DNA of 64,000 nt, taken from contig NZ_CP157456.1 in assembly GCF_041549525.1 (NCBI RefSeq), positions 2,170,001 through 2,234,000 on the forward strand, in the 5' to 3' direction. Position numbers and translations under genes: made by a program. Positions 55,270 to 63,807 of this stretch are shown in pieces. Under the pieces are notes generated by a model, which had not been told where the DNA came from, made no database searches, and was given only the letters and a program-made list of their open reading frames with translations. This DNA comes from Paenarthrobacter aurescens. GTDB lineage: Bacteria > Actinomycetota > Actinomycetes > Actinomycetales > Micrococcaceae. Each line of letters starts with the position of its first letter. The first letter of the stretch is position 1.

Positions 55270-55695
55270 CTACTGTTGCTGGGCTCCGGCAATGTTGACC
55301 AGCCAGCCGATCCCGAACTTGTCAACACACATCCCGAAGGTGTCACCCCAGGGAGCGGTTTCAAGCGGAACCGTCACCGTCCCGCCGTCGACGAGTTTGT
55401 CCCAGTAACCGCGGAGCTCCGCTTCATCCGAGGATTCCCCGCTCAAAGAGACGGAGATGTTGTCGCCGGGGTTGTAGGGCATGCCGTTCGGCGTATCAGC
55501 AGCCATCAGCGTCAGTCCATTGCGGGTTTCCAGCATGGCATGCATGACCTTGCCGGATTCGGCCGGGTCTTCGCTGGCCTGGTAGTCGCCGAAAGTGCTG
55601 ATGTTCAGTTCACCGCCAAAGACGGATTCGTAGAAAGTGATGGCATCCCGGGCATTATCCCGGAATGAGATGTACGGATTGAGGCGGGTTGTCAT
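55270..55695 (-). CDS. VOC superfamily protein (PhnB/glyoxalase-like)
   Basis: 141 residues. NPYISFRDNARDAITFYESVFGGELN is the first beta-alpha-beta unit of a PhnB-type VOC domain, and WGDTFGMCVDKFGIGWLVNI its closing strand. Members are dimeric metal-dependent enzymes or binding proteins; no reaction can be assigned. An AGGAGAACTGACC segment precedes the ATG. A second VOC gene follows on the same strand but is only distantly similar. Confidence 0.85.
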   Translation of the reverse strand: MTTRLNPYISFRDNARDAITFYESVFGGELNISTFGDYQASEDPAESGKVMHAMLETRNGLTLMAADTPNGMPYNPGDNISVSLSGESSDEAELRGYWDKLVDGGTVTVPLETAPWGDTFGMCVDKFGIGWLVNIAGAQQQ

Positions 55696-55780
55696 TGGTC
55701 AGTTCTCCTCATGTTGAGATGGTCAAGCATCACCGTGCGGCAATGCTAACAGCGCCACCGGCAAGCTGTCCCCACAGATT

Positions 55781-56236
55781 TCAGTGGCCGTCGTAGGCCC
55801 TTTGAAGTACGTTGATATCCAGTTTGCGCATGGTCAACATCGCCTCCATGGCGCGCTGTGATCCTTCGCGGTCCGGGCCGCCCAAGAGTCCGGACATTGC
55901 AGTGGGGACTATCTGCCACGACAATCCGTACCTTTCCTTCAGCCAGCCGCACTGGCTCTCCTGTCCCCCAACAAGCAGAGCTTCCCAGTACCTGTCCACT
56001 TCCTCCTGGGAGTCGCAACTCACCACAAGCGACACAGCCTCGTTGAACGCGAAACCCGGCCGCCCATTGAGGCCCATGAACTCCCTGCCCTCAATCTCGA
56101 ATTGGACGGTCATGGCGTTCCCATCGGGCCCGGCCACTAACGGACCCATGACTGAATTATCGAAGATCGACGTATAGAGCTCGGCGGCTTCAGCCGCTTG
56201 ACCGTCAAACCACAAGCAGGTCGAAATCTTCTGCAT
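55781..56236 (-). CDS. VOC superfamily protein (3-demethylubiquinone methyltransferase-like fold)
   Basis: 151 residues. QKISTCLWFDGQAAEAAELYTSIF, VQFEIEGREFMGLNG and CGWLKERYGLSWQIVP are the typical segments of the family often misnamed 3-demethylubiquinone-9 3-methyltransferase; it has a VOC fold and no SAM site. Function unknown. ATG 56236 is selected because GGAGGAACGGCCG lies directly before it; a longer reading would add 39 residues with no similarity to the family. It and the other VOC gene are not obviously one operon, since 85 bases separate them and the order is this gene downstream. Confidence 0.83.
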   Translation of the reverse strand: MQKISTCLWFDGQAAEAAELYTSIFDNSVMGPLVAGPDGNAMTVQFEIEGREFMGLNGRPGFAFNEAVSLVVSCDSQEEVDRYWEALLVGGQESQCGWLKERYGLSWQIVPTAMSGLLGGPDREGSQRAMEAMLTMRKLDINVLQRAYDGH

Positions 56237-56382
56237 CGGCCGTTCCTCCATATCGTCGGGAACTCCTTGTCCCCTGACAGAGGCTAATACCGTGAGATCA
56301 CCCACACAACGGTCCACCTTGAATGCAACGCTATGACAAGGCATCTGCTGCAATGACTTTCGCGCCGGAGGGACGCCCCGGA

Positions 56383-56388
56383 TAGTGT
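56383..56388 (+). promoter_or_regulatory. -10 box of DUF3054 gene
   Basis: TAGTGT, 7 bases before the ATG at 56396; leaderless arrangement. Confidence 0.45.
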
Positions 56389-56395
56389 CATAAGT

Positions 56396-56785
56396 ATGCC
56401 TTCACCCTCACGCCTGTGGATTCCCGCAGCCATTGCCGACCTTCTGCTGATTCTCGTCTTCGCGGCCATAGGGCGCGACGCCCACGCCCGTGGAGACATC
56501 ATTTCAGGGGCCTTCGCCACAGCGTGGCCCTTCCTGTTTGGAGCAGCCATTGGCTGGCTTCTGGTGCGTGCCTGGCGGGCGCCGTTGGCTGCCTGGCCTG
56601 CCGGAGTTGGCATATGGATCGGATCGGTCGCGATAGGAATGCTGCTGCGAGCGGCCACAGGGCAAACCGTCGTGCTTCCGTTTGTTCTGGTTGCCTTGGT
56701 CACCCTCGGTGTTTTCCTTCTCGGATACCGGCTCATTGCCCTACTTGCTTTGAGGGCTTCGCGCCAACGGCAACGCCGTACGTGA
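56396..56785 (+). CDS. DUF3054 membrane protein
   Basis: 129 residues with four hydrophobic segments (about 8-24, 43-58, 68-86, 92-115). LWIPAAIADLLLILVFAAIGRDAHARG and GAAIGWLLVRAWRAP, with the conserved Gly-Arg and Trp positions, fit DUF3054, a small actinobacterial and archaeal membrane family of unknown function. The start has no ribosome site. It lies alone between the VOC genes and the small Lrp sensor gene. Confidence 0.8.
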   Translation: MPSPSRLWIPAAIADLLLILVFAAIGRDAHARGDIISGAFATAWPFLFGAAIGWLLVRAWRAPLAAWPAGVGIWIGSVAIGMLLRAATGQTVVLPFVLVALVTLGVFLLGYRLIALLALRASRQRQRRT

Positions 56786-56811
56786 TAGAGCTCCCACCAG
56801 CGGAGATGCAC

Positions 56812-56817
56812 TAGGCT
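56812..56817 (+). promoter_or_regulatory. -10 box of Lrp sensor-domain gene
   Basis: TAGGCT, about 40 bases before the GTG at 56858; would give a leader with the GGAAAGG ribosome site. Confidence 0.4.
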
Positions 56818-56857
56818 GGAAATCGTCCGCAAAGATGCTTGTCCGGAAAGGCCCCAC

Positions 56858-57136
56858 GTGATCACCGCTTTCGTCCTGATCAAGACCGATGCCTCGCGCA
56901 TACCGGAGACCGCAGAACAAATATCGGCCATTCAGGGCATCAGCGAGGTGTACTCCGTCACTGGCGAATGGGATCTGATCGCGGTTGCCAGGGTGAGCAA
57001 GCACGATGAACTTGCCGATGTGATCGCGGACCGCCTGTCAAAGGTTGCTTCGGTAGTCCACACCACCACGCACATTGCCTTCAGGGCCTATTCACAGCAC
57101 GATCTGGACGCTGCTTTCGCTCTCGGATTCGAGTAG
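56858..57136 (+). CDS. Stand-alone Lrp/AsnC ligand-binding (RAM) domain protein
   Basis: 92 residues, only the RAM sensor fold: TAFVLIKTDASRIPETAEQI, GISEVYSVTGEWDLIAVARV and VVHTTTHIAFRAYS. There is no helix-turn-helix. Such single-domain proteins bind amino acids and may partner full-length Lrp regulators; a double-module Lrp protein is encoded 1.6 kb upstream. GTG start preceded by GGAAAGG. Convergent with trpD, as in other actinobacteria, so an amino-acid sensing role near tryptophan synthesis is possible. Confidence 0.88.
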   Translation: MITAFVLIKTDASRIPETAEQISAIQGISEVYSVTGEWDLIAVARVSKHDELADVIADRLSKVASVVHTTTHIAFRAYSQHDLDAAFALGFE

Positions 57137-57155
57137 CCACCACCCTGGCTCCATG

Positions 57156-57199
57156 GCTTTGGCCTTATTTCTTAGCTTTGGCCGTATTTCCTAACTTTG
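57156..57199. repeat. Tandem 19-base repeats across trpD stop codon
   Basis: GCTTTGGCCTTATTTCTTA (57156-57174) is followed at once by GCTTTGGCCGTATTTCCTA (57175-57193; two differences) and a partial third copy ACTTTG at 57194-57199. The minus-strand stop codon of trpD (57191-57193) is in the second copy. Confidence 0.8.
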
Positions 57200-58249
57200 A
57201 CTCAAGGCCGTCCACTTAGCGAGCACTTCGGCCGCCTTGCCGGAGTCAACCGATTCTGCAGCGCGATCGAAGCCAGCGCGCATCCGCTCCTCGAGGCTGC
57301 CCTCTGCGTTGAGATCCACCGAGACCAGCCCAGCAGCCGCGTTCAACAGAACGGCGTCGCGCACTGGCCCCTGCTTACCATCAAGAACCTCGCGCACCAC
57401 TGCTGCGTTGGCAGCAGCGTCACCTCCCCGAAGGTCAGCAACCGTCGAAGGACGGACGCCCAGGTCCCCCGGTGAAAAGATCTGTTCCCTGACGGTTCCG
57501 TTCCTGATCTCCCAGACTGTCGATGGCCCAGTGGGGGTCAGTTCATCAAGGCCGTCGTCGCCACGGAACACCAGTCCCCTGCTACCGCGGCGAGCCAGCA
57601 CTCCCGCCACCAACGGAGCCATCCGGGCGTTCGCTACCCCTACCGCCGAGGCTTGCACACGCGCCGGGTTCGTCAGGGGCCCTAGGAAGTTAAACGCCGT
57701 GGGGACAGCCAGTTCACGGCGCGGGACGGCTGTGTGCCGGAATGATGGGTGGAAGACCTGCGCAAAGCAAAAAGTGATTCCCGCCTCCTCGGCGTTCCGG
57801 GCAACTTGCTCGATGGAAAGGTCCAAGCGGACACCCAAGGCTTCCAACACGTCGGCCGAACCCGAAGTGGAAGACGCAGCCCTGTTTCCGTGCTTCACCA
57901 CCTTGGCGCCGGCACCGGCGGCTACAAGCGCAGCCATGGTGGAAATGTTCACAGTATTCAGGCGGTCTCCACCCGTTCCCACGATGTCCAGCTTTTCACC
58001 GGAAATCGTAATCGGGTTGGCGTGCTGAACCATGGCCTCCACAAGGCCCGCCAGTTCTTCCACCGTCTCGCCCTTGGCACGGAGTGCAACCAGGAACCCG
58101 GCAATCTGCGCCGGCGTCGCCTCTCCGGACATGATGGTGTTCATGGCCCACTCTGTGTTGCCCACCGCGAGGTCGTCGCCGTTGATCAGTGCTGAGATGA
58201 GCCCTGGCCAGGTATTGCTGGCTGCAGGTGCCGTTACCGGAGAAGTCAC
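57191..58249 (-). CDS. trpD: Anthranilate phosphoribosyltransferase
   Basis: 352 residues. Second step of tryptophan synthesis: anthranilate plus [24 protein letters not shown] is the PRPP-binding glycine-rich motif, [20 protein letters not shown] the anthranilate/PRPP region, and [21 protein letters not shown] and LGPLTNPA follow. Length fits the family. GTG start, with a TAGCAT box 6 bases before it and no ribosome site. Other trp genes are not in the window. The trpD/ctaE divergent pair is conserved in actinobacteria. Confidence 0.95.
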   Translation of the reverse strand: MTSPVTAPAASNTWPGLISALINGDDLAVGNTEWAMNTIMSGEATPAQIAGFLVALRAKGETVEELAGLVEAMVQHANPITISGEKLDIVGTGGDRLNTVNISTMAALVAAGAGAKVVKHGNRAASSTSGSADVLEALGVRLDLSIEQVARNAEEAGITFCFAQVFHPSFRHTAVPRRELAVPTAFNFLGPLTNPARVQASAVGVANARMAPLVAGVLARRGSRGLVFRGDDGLDELTPTGPSTVWEIRNGTVREQIFSPGDLGVRPSTVADLRGGDAAANAAVVREVLDGKQGPVRDAVLLNAAAGLVSVDLNAEGSLEERMRAGFDRAAESVDSGKAAEVLAKWTALSQS

Positions 58250-58255
58250 TCACTG

Positions 58256-58261
58256 ATGCTA
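58256..58261 (-). promoter_or_regulatory. trpD -10 box
   Basis: TAGCAT on the minus strand, 6 bases before the GTG at 58249; leaderless arrangement. Confidence 0.5.
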
Positions 58262-58312
58262 TCGAGCCGGCAACACCGATGACCAATGTGAACGCGACCG
58301 GGAACTTTTCCG

Positions 58313-58324
58313 CGCGAATTCGCG
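58313..58324. promoter_or_regulatory. Perfect 12-base palindrome in trpD-ctaE gap
   Basis: CGCGAATTCGCG is fully symmetric and sits midway in the 148-base gap between divergent genes; a candidate protein-binding site, target unknown. Confidence 0.4.
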
Positions 58325-58361
58325 TCTTTGTAGAAAAAGTCTCCCGAATCGGTGGTTTGCA

Positions 58362-58391
58362 TTGGGAAGTCTGGACTTTTACAGACATAAT
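58362..58391 (+). promoter_or_regulatory. Candidate ctaE promoter
   Basis: TTGGGA (58362-58367) and CATAAT (58386-58391) are 18 bases apart, and the -10 ends 6 bases before the ctaE GTG, so transcription would start at the start codon. Confidence 0.45.
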
Positions 58392-58397
58392 GTCCTT

Positions 58398-59036
58398 GTG
58401 ACATCTGCGACCCATGCCCCCAGTACCCCGGCGCACCCGACGCTGAACCGCCCCAACCTGGTTTCTGTTGGAACCGTTGTTTGGCTGTCCAGTGAGTTGA
58501 TGTTCTTCGCCGGCCTTTTTGCCATGTACTTCACCCTGCGCTCCACATCGGGACAGATGTGGGCCGAGGAGACGGCCAAGCTCAACTTCCCGTTTGCGCT
58601 CGTCAACACCATCGTCCTTGTGGCAAGTTCCTTCACTTGTCAGATGGGCGTCTTCGCTGCTGAGCGACTTGAGCCACGCCGCACAGGTGGGCTCCTGCAG
58701 TTCACGCGATGGGGCATGACCGAGTGGTTCGCCCTGACGTTCATCATGGGTGGCTTCTTCGTAGCCGGCCAGACCATGGAATACGCAATGCTCGTATCCG
58801 AGCACGTATCCCTGTCGTCCAATGCTTATGGCTCCGCCTTCTACATGACCACAGGCTTCCACGGCCTGCACGTCCTTGGCGGCCTGATCGCGTTCCTGTT
58901 CATCATTGGCCGCGCCTTTGCAGCCAAAAAGTTCGGGCACTTTGAAGCGACGTCGGCAATCGTCACCTCGTACTACTGGCACTTCGTTGACGTTGTGTGG
59001 ATCGGCCTCTTCCTGGTCATCTACGTTCTCAAGTAA
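58398..59036 (+). CDS. ctaE: Cytochrome c oxidase subunit III
   Basis: 212 residues with five hydrophobic segments, as in actinobacterial subunit [23 protein letters not shown] with the conserved Glu near residue 33 lies in the first membrane helix, and [16 protein letters not shown] and [14 protein letters not shown] are the C-terminal signatures. Part of the aa3 oxidase that forms a supercomplex with the bc complex encoded directly after it. GTG 58398 leaves a short hydrophilic N terminus, and no ribosome site precedes it. Confidence 0.94.
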   Translation: MTSATHAPSTPAHPTLNRPNLVSVGTVVWLSSELMFFAGLFAMYFTLRSTSGQMWAEETAKLNFPFALVNTIVLVASSFTCQMGVFAAERLEPRRTGGLLQFTRWGMTEWFALTFIMGGFFVAGQTMEYAMLVSEHVSLSSNAYGSAFYMTTGFHGLHVLGGLIAFLFIIGRAFAAKKFGHFEATSAIVTSYYWHFVDVVWIGLFLVIYVLK

Positions 59037-59124
59037 GCCCGGCTTTGACTCTTTTTCTACAAGAGGCAGAATTTCAAGAAGCGGCTCTCGGAGCCGACGC
59101 AGGATCGAATAAAGGAACCACCAC

Positions 59125-59913
59125 GTGAAGGCACTCTCGCAGAAGCGACGTCACCCACTGGCAGCCATTGCGCTGTTGCTGATGGGCCTCCTCCTCACTG
59201 GTGGGCTGTACGCCGTTGCCACAACTGTCAACCAGGCCAAGGCCGACACCACAAGCTTCAGCGCAAGCGACGTAGAAGAAGGCGGCAAGCTCTTTGCCGC
59301 CAACTGCGCCACTTGCCATGGCATGGGTGCCAGCGGAACCCAGGACGGCCCCTCGCTGGTCGGCGTGGGTGCTGCTGCAGTTGACTTCCAGGTTGGCACC
59401 GGCCGCATGCCCATGCAGATGAGCGGCCCGCAGGCCCAGCAGAAACCCGCCCAGTTCAACGCCGAGCAGACCAAGCAGCTCTCCGCTTACGTTGCATCCC
59501 TCGGTGCAGGTCCGGCCATCCCTGAGGCAAACCTCCTCGACGGAAAGGGAGACGCAGCCAACGGTGGCGAACTCTTCCGCGTCAACTGCGCCATGTGCCA
59601 CAATGCCGCAGCTGCCGGCGGCGCCCTGACCCGCGGCAAGTTCGCTCCCGCATTGGCAGGTGTGAGTGCTGAGCACATCTACGAAGCCATGGTTACCGGT
59701 CCGCAGAACATGCCCGTCTTCAGCGACTCCAATGTCACTCCTGAAGACAAGCGCGACATCATCACCTTCCTGAAGACCATCGAAGCCAACGGGTCACCCG
59801 GCGGCGCGGATCTGGGCTCCCTTGGCCCGGTGTCCGAAGGTCTGTTTGTTTGGGTAGCCGGTTTGGGCGTCATCATCGCCTTCACGATTTGGCTGACGTC
59901 CCGTACCTCCTAG
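59125..59913 (+). CDS. qcrC: Dihaem cytochrome c subunit of the bc complex
   Basis: 262 residues. N-terminal membrane/signal segment at about 11-32, two c-type haem sites (Cys61-x2-Cys64-His65 in CATCHGMG and Cys155-x2-Cys158-His159 in CAMCHN), and a C-terminal anchor at about 240-257. The two haems replace a separate soluble cytochrome c and pass electrons straight to the oxidase, a hallmark of actinobacterial bcc-aa3 supercomplexes. GTG start with AAAGGAACC about 8 bases before. Followed by qcrA after 96 bases. Confidence 0.95.
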   Translation: MKALSQKRRHPLAAIALLLMGLLLTGGLYAVATTVNQAKADTTSFSASDVEEGGKLFAANCATCHGMGASGTQDGPSLVGVGAAAVDFQVGTGRMPMQMSGPQAQQKPAQFNAEQTKQLSAYVASLGAGPAIPEANLLDGKGDAANGGELFRVNCAMCHNAAAAGGALTRGKFAPALAGVSAEHIYEAMVTGPQNMPVFSDSNVTPEDKRDIITFLKTIEANGSPGGADLGSLGPVSEGLFVWVAGLGVIIAFTIWLTSRTS

Positions 59914-60009
59914 TCCGGACGCAACAAAACTTCTGCTGCATGGTCAGCAGTTTGAAACTGAAAATAACTCGGCCCCGGCCGAGACAACGAGAGAAGGATG
60001 AGGCGAATT

Positions 60010-61080
60010 ATGGGCAACCATAGTGACGGCAGTCCGAACCACTCGGGCACCGTAGCTACGGCTGGTCAGAATGAGGTGGAGAAGTTCCAGGATCCTGGAC
60101 TTCCTCCGCATCGTTTGCGCCTGGCTGACACGGACCCGGTAGCCGCAAAGCGCGCCGAGCGTCAGGTAGCCATTCTGTTTGGCACCTCTGTAATCGGTAC
60201 GCTGGTGTTCCTGGTGGCATACTTTGCCATCGATTTGGGCGAAGATACCTCCATTGCGACCATCCGCACCCAGAACCTCCTTCTGGGCCTCGGTACTGCC
60301 TTTGCAATGCTGGGAATCGGCACCGGAATCGTGCACTGGGCCAAGGCCCTGATGCCTGATCACGAAGTGTCCGAAGAGCGCCACGCTATTCGCACGGAAG
60401 AGGATCGCCAGGCTGCTGTGCGCATCGTCGACGACATCGTGGACGAGACCGGCATCAAGCGCCGCCCGTTGATCCGCAACACCCTTCTTGGTGCCGTTGC
60501 GCTTGCTCCGCTGCCGGCTCTTGCCATCTTTGGCGATCTGGGCCCGCGCCCGGACAACGCTTTGGCTCACACCATGTGGGCACCCGAGGGAGACAAGCTC
60601 AAGCGCCTGACCCGCGACCCTGATGGCACTCCCATCAAGGCCTCGGACGTCACCATTGGTTCGGCCTTCCACGTAATTCCTGAAGGACTCAACGAACTCC
60701 ACGAAGGCAAGCTGAACGAGAAGGCAAAAGCCGTTGTTCTCCTGATGCGCCTGGACCCGGACTCGCTGAACCCGTCCGAGGGTCGTGAAAACTGGAGCTA
60801 CAACGGAATCGTTGCTTACTCCAAGATCTGCACGCACGTAGGCTGCCCCGTTGCTCTTTACGAGCAGCAGACGCACCACCTCCTGTGCCCCTGCCACCAG
60901 TCCACTTTTGACCTCACTCAGGAATGCAAGGTCATCTTCGGACCGGCAAGCCGTCCGCTCCCCCAGCTGCCCATCGCAGTTGATGCAGAGGGCTACCTCG
61001 TCGCCACCAGCGACTTCAGAGAACCTGTAGGACCGAGTTACTGGGAGCGTGACGAGCATGAGCGCCTCATCAACAGCTGA
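60010..61080 (+). CDS. qcrA: Rieske iron-sulfur subunit of the bc complex
   Basis: 356 residues. Three membrane segments (about 55-75, 90-112, 155-175), typical of the long actinobacterial Rieske protein, then the 2Fe-2S domain: CTHVGC (Cys274, His276) and CPCHQSTFD (Cys293, His296) bind the cluster, with Cys279 and Cys295 as the disulfide pair. I prefer ATG 60010; ATG 59998 is in frame but its only possible ribosome site (GAGAAGG) touches it, while the same site is well placed for 60010. The end overlaps qcrB by 23 bases. Confidence 0.94.
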   Translation: MGNHSDGSPNHSGTVATAGQNEVEKFQDPGLPPHRLRLADTDPVAAKRAERQVAILFGTSVIGTLVFLVAYFAIDLGEDTSIATIRTQNLLLGLGTAFAMLGIGTGIVHWAKALMPDHEVSEERHAIRTEEDRQAAVRIVDDIVDETGIKRRPLIRNTLLGAVALAPLPALAIFGDLGPRPDNALAHTMWAPEGDKLKRLTRDPDGTPIKASDVTIGSAFHVIPEGLNELHEGKLNEKAKAVVLLMRLDPDSLNPSEGRENWSYNGIVAYSKICTHVGCPVALYEQQTHHLLCPCHQSTFDLTQECKVIFGPASRPLPQLPIAVDAEGYLVATSDFREPVGPSYWERDEHERLINS

Positions 61081-62731
61081 AGCCCCCTTCGTTCCGAAGA
61101 CCAAGGTTGGTAGTTTTACCAACTTCGTGGACGAGCGTGTTGGCGGCTCCGGCATCCTGCGCGAGTTCGGCCGGAAAGTCTTCCCTGACCACTGGTCGTT
61201 CATGTTTGGTGAGGTGGCGCTGTACTCCTTCGTCATCTTGCTGATGTCGGGTACATTCCTGACCTTCTTCTTCGACCCGTCCATGGCAGAAACCCACTAT
61301 CAGGGTTCCTACACGCCGTTGTACAACGTCGAAATGTCCGTAGCCTACAGCTCCTCGCTGAACATCTCCTTCGATGTCCGTGGCGGCCTGTTCATGCGCC
61401 AGGTGCACCACTGGGCAGCCCTGCTCTTCGTGGCTTCACTTGGTGTGCACATGCTCCGCGTCTTCTTCACGGGTGCTTTCCGCAAGCCGCGTGAAATGAA
61501 CTGGGTTGTGGGCGGTGTGCTGCTCATCCTTGCAATGGCTGCCGGCTTCACCGGTTACTCACTCCCCGATGACCTGCTGTCCGGCAACGGCCTGCGCATC
61601 ATCGACGGTGTCATCAAGTCGATCCCGGTCATCGGTACGTACACCTCGTTCTTCCTCTTCGGCGGAGAATTCCCTGGTACGGCAATCATCGGCCGACTTT
61701 ACGTTCTGCATATCCTGCTGGTTCCGGCGCTGATTCTCCTGATGATCGTCATCCACCTCTTCATGGTGGTTGTCCACAAGCACACCCAGTACCCCGGCCC
61801 GGGACGCAACGACGGCAACGTCGTCGGCTACCCCCTCGGCCCGGTATACGCAGCAAAGGCCGGTGGATTCTTCTTCATCGTCTTCGGTGTTCTTGCACTT
61901 ATGGCGGCGGCGTTCACGATCAACCCGATCTGGAACTACGGCCCTTACGACCCCTCCCCGGTTTCGGCCGGTACCCAGCCTGACTGGTACATCGGGTTCG
62001 TTGACGGTGCGCTTCGCCTTATGCCGGGTGTCATTAACGACTTCCACTTCGAATGGGTCATCTTCGGACGAACCCTGACGCTGAACGTTCTGCTTCCGGC
62101 ACTTGTCCCGGCCGGAATCATCTTCACGGTGCTGTTCATGTACCCGTGGATCGAACGCTGGGTCACCAAGGACAACCGTGAACACCACGTTCTCGACCGT
62201 CCGCGCAACGCCCCCACCCGCACCGCGATCGGCGTGGCCGGCTTCACCTGGTACTGCGTTATGTGGGCAGCTGCAGGTTCGGACCTCATTGCAACCCACT
62301 TCCATGTTTCGTTGAACGATGTGACCTACTGGCTGAGGACACTGTTCTTCATCGGCCCTGTGATCGCATTCATCGTCACCAAGCGAATTGCTCTGGCACT
62401 GCAGCGCAAGGACCGGGAAATTGCCCTTCATGGTCGTGAGACTGGGCGCATCGTACGACTCCCCCACGGTGAGTTCATCGAGGTCCACGCTCCGCTGGAT
62501 GAGTACAAGCGTTACAAGCTCGTCGGCTTCGAATCGCCTGCTCCGATTCCGGCGCAGCCGAACGAACACGGCGTTGTTACCGCCAAGGAAAAGCGCCGCG
62601 CGGCACTTTCCCGCTGGTTCTTCGAAGACCGCGTTGCTCCGGCAACACCGGCGGAACTCGAGGCAGCACACGCTCACGGTCACCACGAGGCCATCGAGAC
62701 TGCTGAAGACCAGAAGAGCCTGAGCCACTAA
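61058..62731 (+). CDS. qcrB: Cytochrome b subunit of the bc complex
   Basis: 557 residues, about 9 membrane segments. QVHHWAALLFVASLGVHMLRVF and VIHLFMVVVHKHTQYPG hold the paired histidines for the two b haems; GFTGYSLPDD and PGRNDGNVVGYPLGP are quinol-site regions, with the PEWY-type motif replaced by PDWY in TQPDWYIGF. The C-terminal ~150 residues are a hydrophilic extension usual in actinobacteria. I use ATG 61058 (GGGAGCGTGACGAGC before it); GTG 61049 is in frame. The QcrB quinol site is the target of telacebec-like drugs in mycobacteria. Confidence 0.95.
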   Translation: MSASSTAEAPFVPKTKVGSFTNFVDERVGGSGILREFGRKVFPDHWSFMFGEVALYSFVILLMSGTFLTFFFDPSMAETHYQGSYTPLYNVEMSVAYSSSLNISFDVRGGLFMRQVHHWAALLFVASLGVHMLRVFFTGAFRKPREMNWVVGGVLLILAMAAGFTGYSLPDDLLSGNGLRIIDGVIKSIPVIGTYTSFFLFGGEFPGTAIIGRLYVLHILLVPALILLMIVIHLFMVVVHKHTQYPGPGRNDGNVVGYPLGPVYAAKAGGFFFIVFGVLALMAAAFTINPIWNYGPYDPSPVSAGTQPDWYIGFVDGALRLMPGVINDFHFEWVIFGRTLTLNVLLPALVPAGIIFTVLFMYPWIERWVTKDNREHHVLDRPRNAPTRTAIGVAGFTWYCVMWAAAGSDLIATHFHVSLNDVTYWLRTLFFIGPVIAFIVTKRIALALQRKDREIALHGRETGRIVRLPHGEFIEVHAPLDEYKRYKLVGFESPAPIPAQPNEHGVVTAKEKRRAALSRWFFEDRVAPATPAELEAAHAHGHHEAIETAEDQKSLSH

Positions 62732-62750
62732 CGGTTCAGACCTCGAACAT

Positions 62751-62790
62751 AAAGGAAGGGCCCGGTCCACATGGACCGGGCCCTTCCTTT
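62751..62790. terminator. Strong terminator after qcrB
   Basis: AAAGGAAGGGCCCGGTCCA and TGGACCGGGCCCTTCCTTT form a perfect 19-pair stem with only two bases between (so a few inner pairs must open). The A/T ends act in both directions. Confidence 0.92.
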
Positions 62791-62863
62791 ATCTATGCTC
62801 ATTCCTACAGTATCTATCCTCATCCCTACAGGGGCGCTCCAGACCTTTCAAACCGATCAGGAG

Positions 62864-63652
62864 CTACTGGGAGCGGTACCCCGAGGAATAGTTGCGTGTG
62901 GGGCGAACTCCAGGCCGCTGCAATGGCACCCAGAGTTTGTAGCGGTCCGCCCGATAGTAGGAGACGGAGTAGTCCACCATTGCACGGGCCACGAACGCAT
63001 GCCGTTGTATTTTGAGTAACGGAGCCCCCACATCCACATTGAGAAGTCTGGCGGTGGACGGAGACGCCGCAGTGGCTTCAATCATGTCCTCGCCCCACTC
63101 CATCACCAAGCCGAAACGCTCGCTCAGAACGTTGTACAGCGAGGTTGGAGGTGCCTCATCGAGCAAACCGGGCACCCGATGGGCTGGAATGAAGTTTTCA
63201 TCCACACTCATGGGCTCATTGTCGGCCAGAAGCAAACGGCGGAACCGGACCAGCGGGGTGCCTTCGTCCAACTGGAGTTCCCTGGCGAGGAAAGCGCTGG
63301 CAGCAATTTGCTCAAAGCTCAAGACCTTGGCGGCAGGGACCATCCCGCGACGCTGCATCTCCTCGCTATAGGAAGTCAGTTTCACCTGCAGGTCCAGCTT
63401 CGGTTTTCTTACAAAGGTCCCAAGGCCTACGACTCGCTCAATGACTTCCTCCCCCACCAGGGCGTCAATAGCCTGGCGGACAGTCATCCTGGCTAATCCA
63501 AACCGTTCGGACAGATCCCGTTCTGATGGCAGTGCAGATCCGGGAGGACAGGACTGGGCGATGAACGTCCTGAGGATTTCACGGAGTTGAACGTAGATTG
63601 GTGTGCCGCTGGCTCGGTCTATTTCACCGGCTATGCTTGCTGCCTCAGCCAC
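62864..63652 (-). CDS. GntR/HutC-family regulator, DasR/NagR-like
   Basis: 262 residues. N-terminal winged helix (about 17-80): GTPIYVQLREILRTFIAQ, ALPSERDLSERFGLARMTVR and ALVGEEVIERVVGLGTFV. From about residue 95 a UTRA sensor domain follows (SYSEEMQRRGMVPAAKVL ... VDYSVSYYRADRYKLWVPL), which in DasR and NagR binds glucosamine- or GlcNAc-6-phosphate. GTG start with GGAAGG 5 bases before it. A near-perfect dre operator and the ptsH gene upstream support the DasR-like role; the last ~15 residues are variable. Confidence 0.88.
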   Translation of the reverse strand: MAEAASIAGEIDRASGTPIYVQLREILRTFIAQSCPPGSALPSERDLSERFGLARMTVRQAIDALVGEEVIERVVGLGTFVRKPKLDLQVKLTSYSEEMQRRGMVPAAKVLSFEQIAASAFLARELQLDEGTPLVRFRRLLLADNEPMSVDENFIPAHRVPGLLDEAPPTSLYNVLSERFGLVMEWGEDMIEATAASPSTARLLNVDVGAPLLKIQRHAFVARAMVDYSVSYYRADRYKLWVPLQRPGVRPTRNYSSGYRSQ

Positions 63653-63668
63653 GGCAGCCTTCCAGCAA

Positions 63669-63684
63669 TTGAGTCATGATTCAA
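63669..63684. promoter_or_regulatory. Imperfect 16-base palindrome before gntR gene
   Basis: TTGAGTCATGATTCAA is symmetric at 14 of 16 positions and lies 16 bases upstream of the regulator's GTG. It does not resemble dre, so it may bind another protein. Confidence 0.4.
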
Positions 63685-63702
63685 GAATAAGTGAGTCAGT
63701 GC

Positions 63703-63718
63703 GGAGGTCTAGACCACC
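63703..63718. promoter_or_regulatory. dre operator (DasR-type binding site)
   Basis: Contains the perfect palindrome GGTCTAGACC (63706-63715); the 16-base window matches the Streptomyces dre consensus ACTGGTCTAGACCACT at 12 positions, including the whole core. Lies between the regulator gene and ptsH. Confidence 0.8.
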
Positions 63719-63754
63719 ACCCCTATGTGGAAGACGAGAGGTCCCGGCGGATAG

Positions 63755-63770
63755 GCTGGTACGGACCAAT
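63755..63770. promoter_or_regulatory. Second, weaker dre-like site
   Basis: TGGT-ACGG-ACCA keeps both half sites of dre with correct spacing; 11 of 16 consensus positions match. It is 52 bases from the first site (about five helical turns) and 37 bases before the ptsH start. Confidence 0.5.
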
Positions 63771-63807
63771 TTTTAGACGGAGTCCGTCACTTATCAAAGG
63801 AGCTGGG

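Noticed and set aside
59944..61284. 446-codon minus-strand frame opposite qcrA
   Set aside because: Antisense of a well-conserved Rieske gene, with no recognisable motif.
61559..62770. 403-codon minus-strand frame opposite qcrB
   Set aside because: Highly charged, low-complexity product; shadow of the cytochrome b gene.
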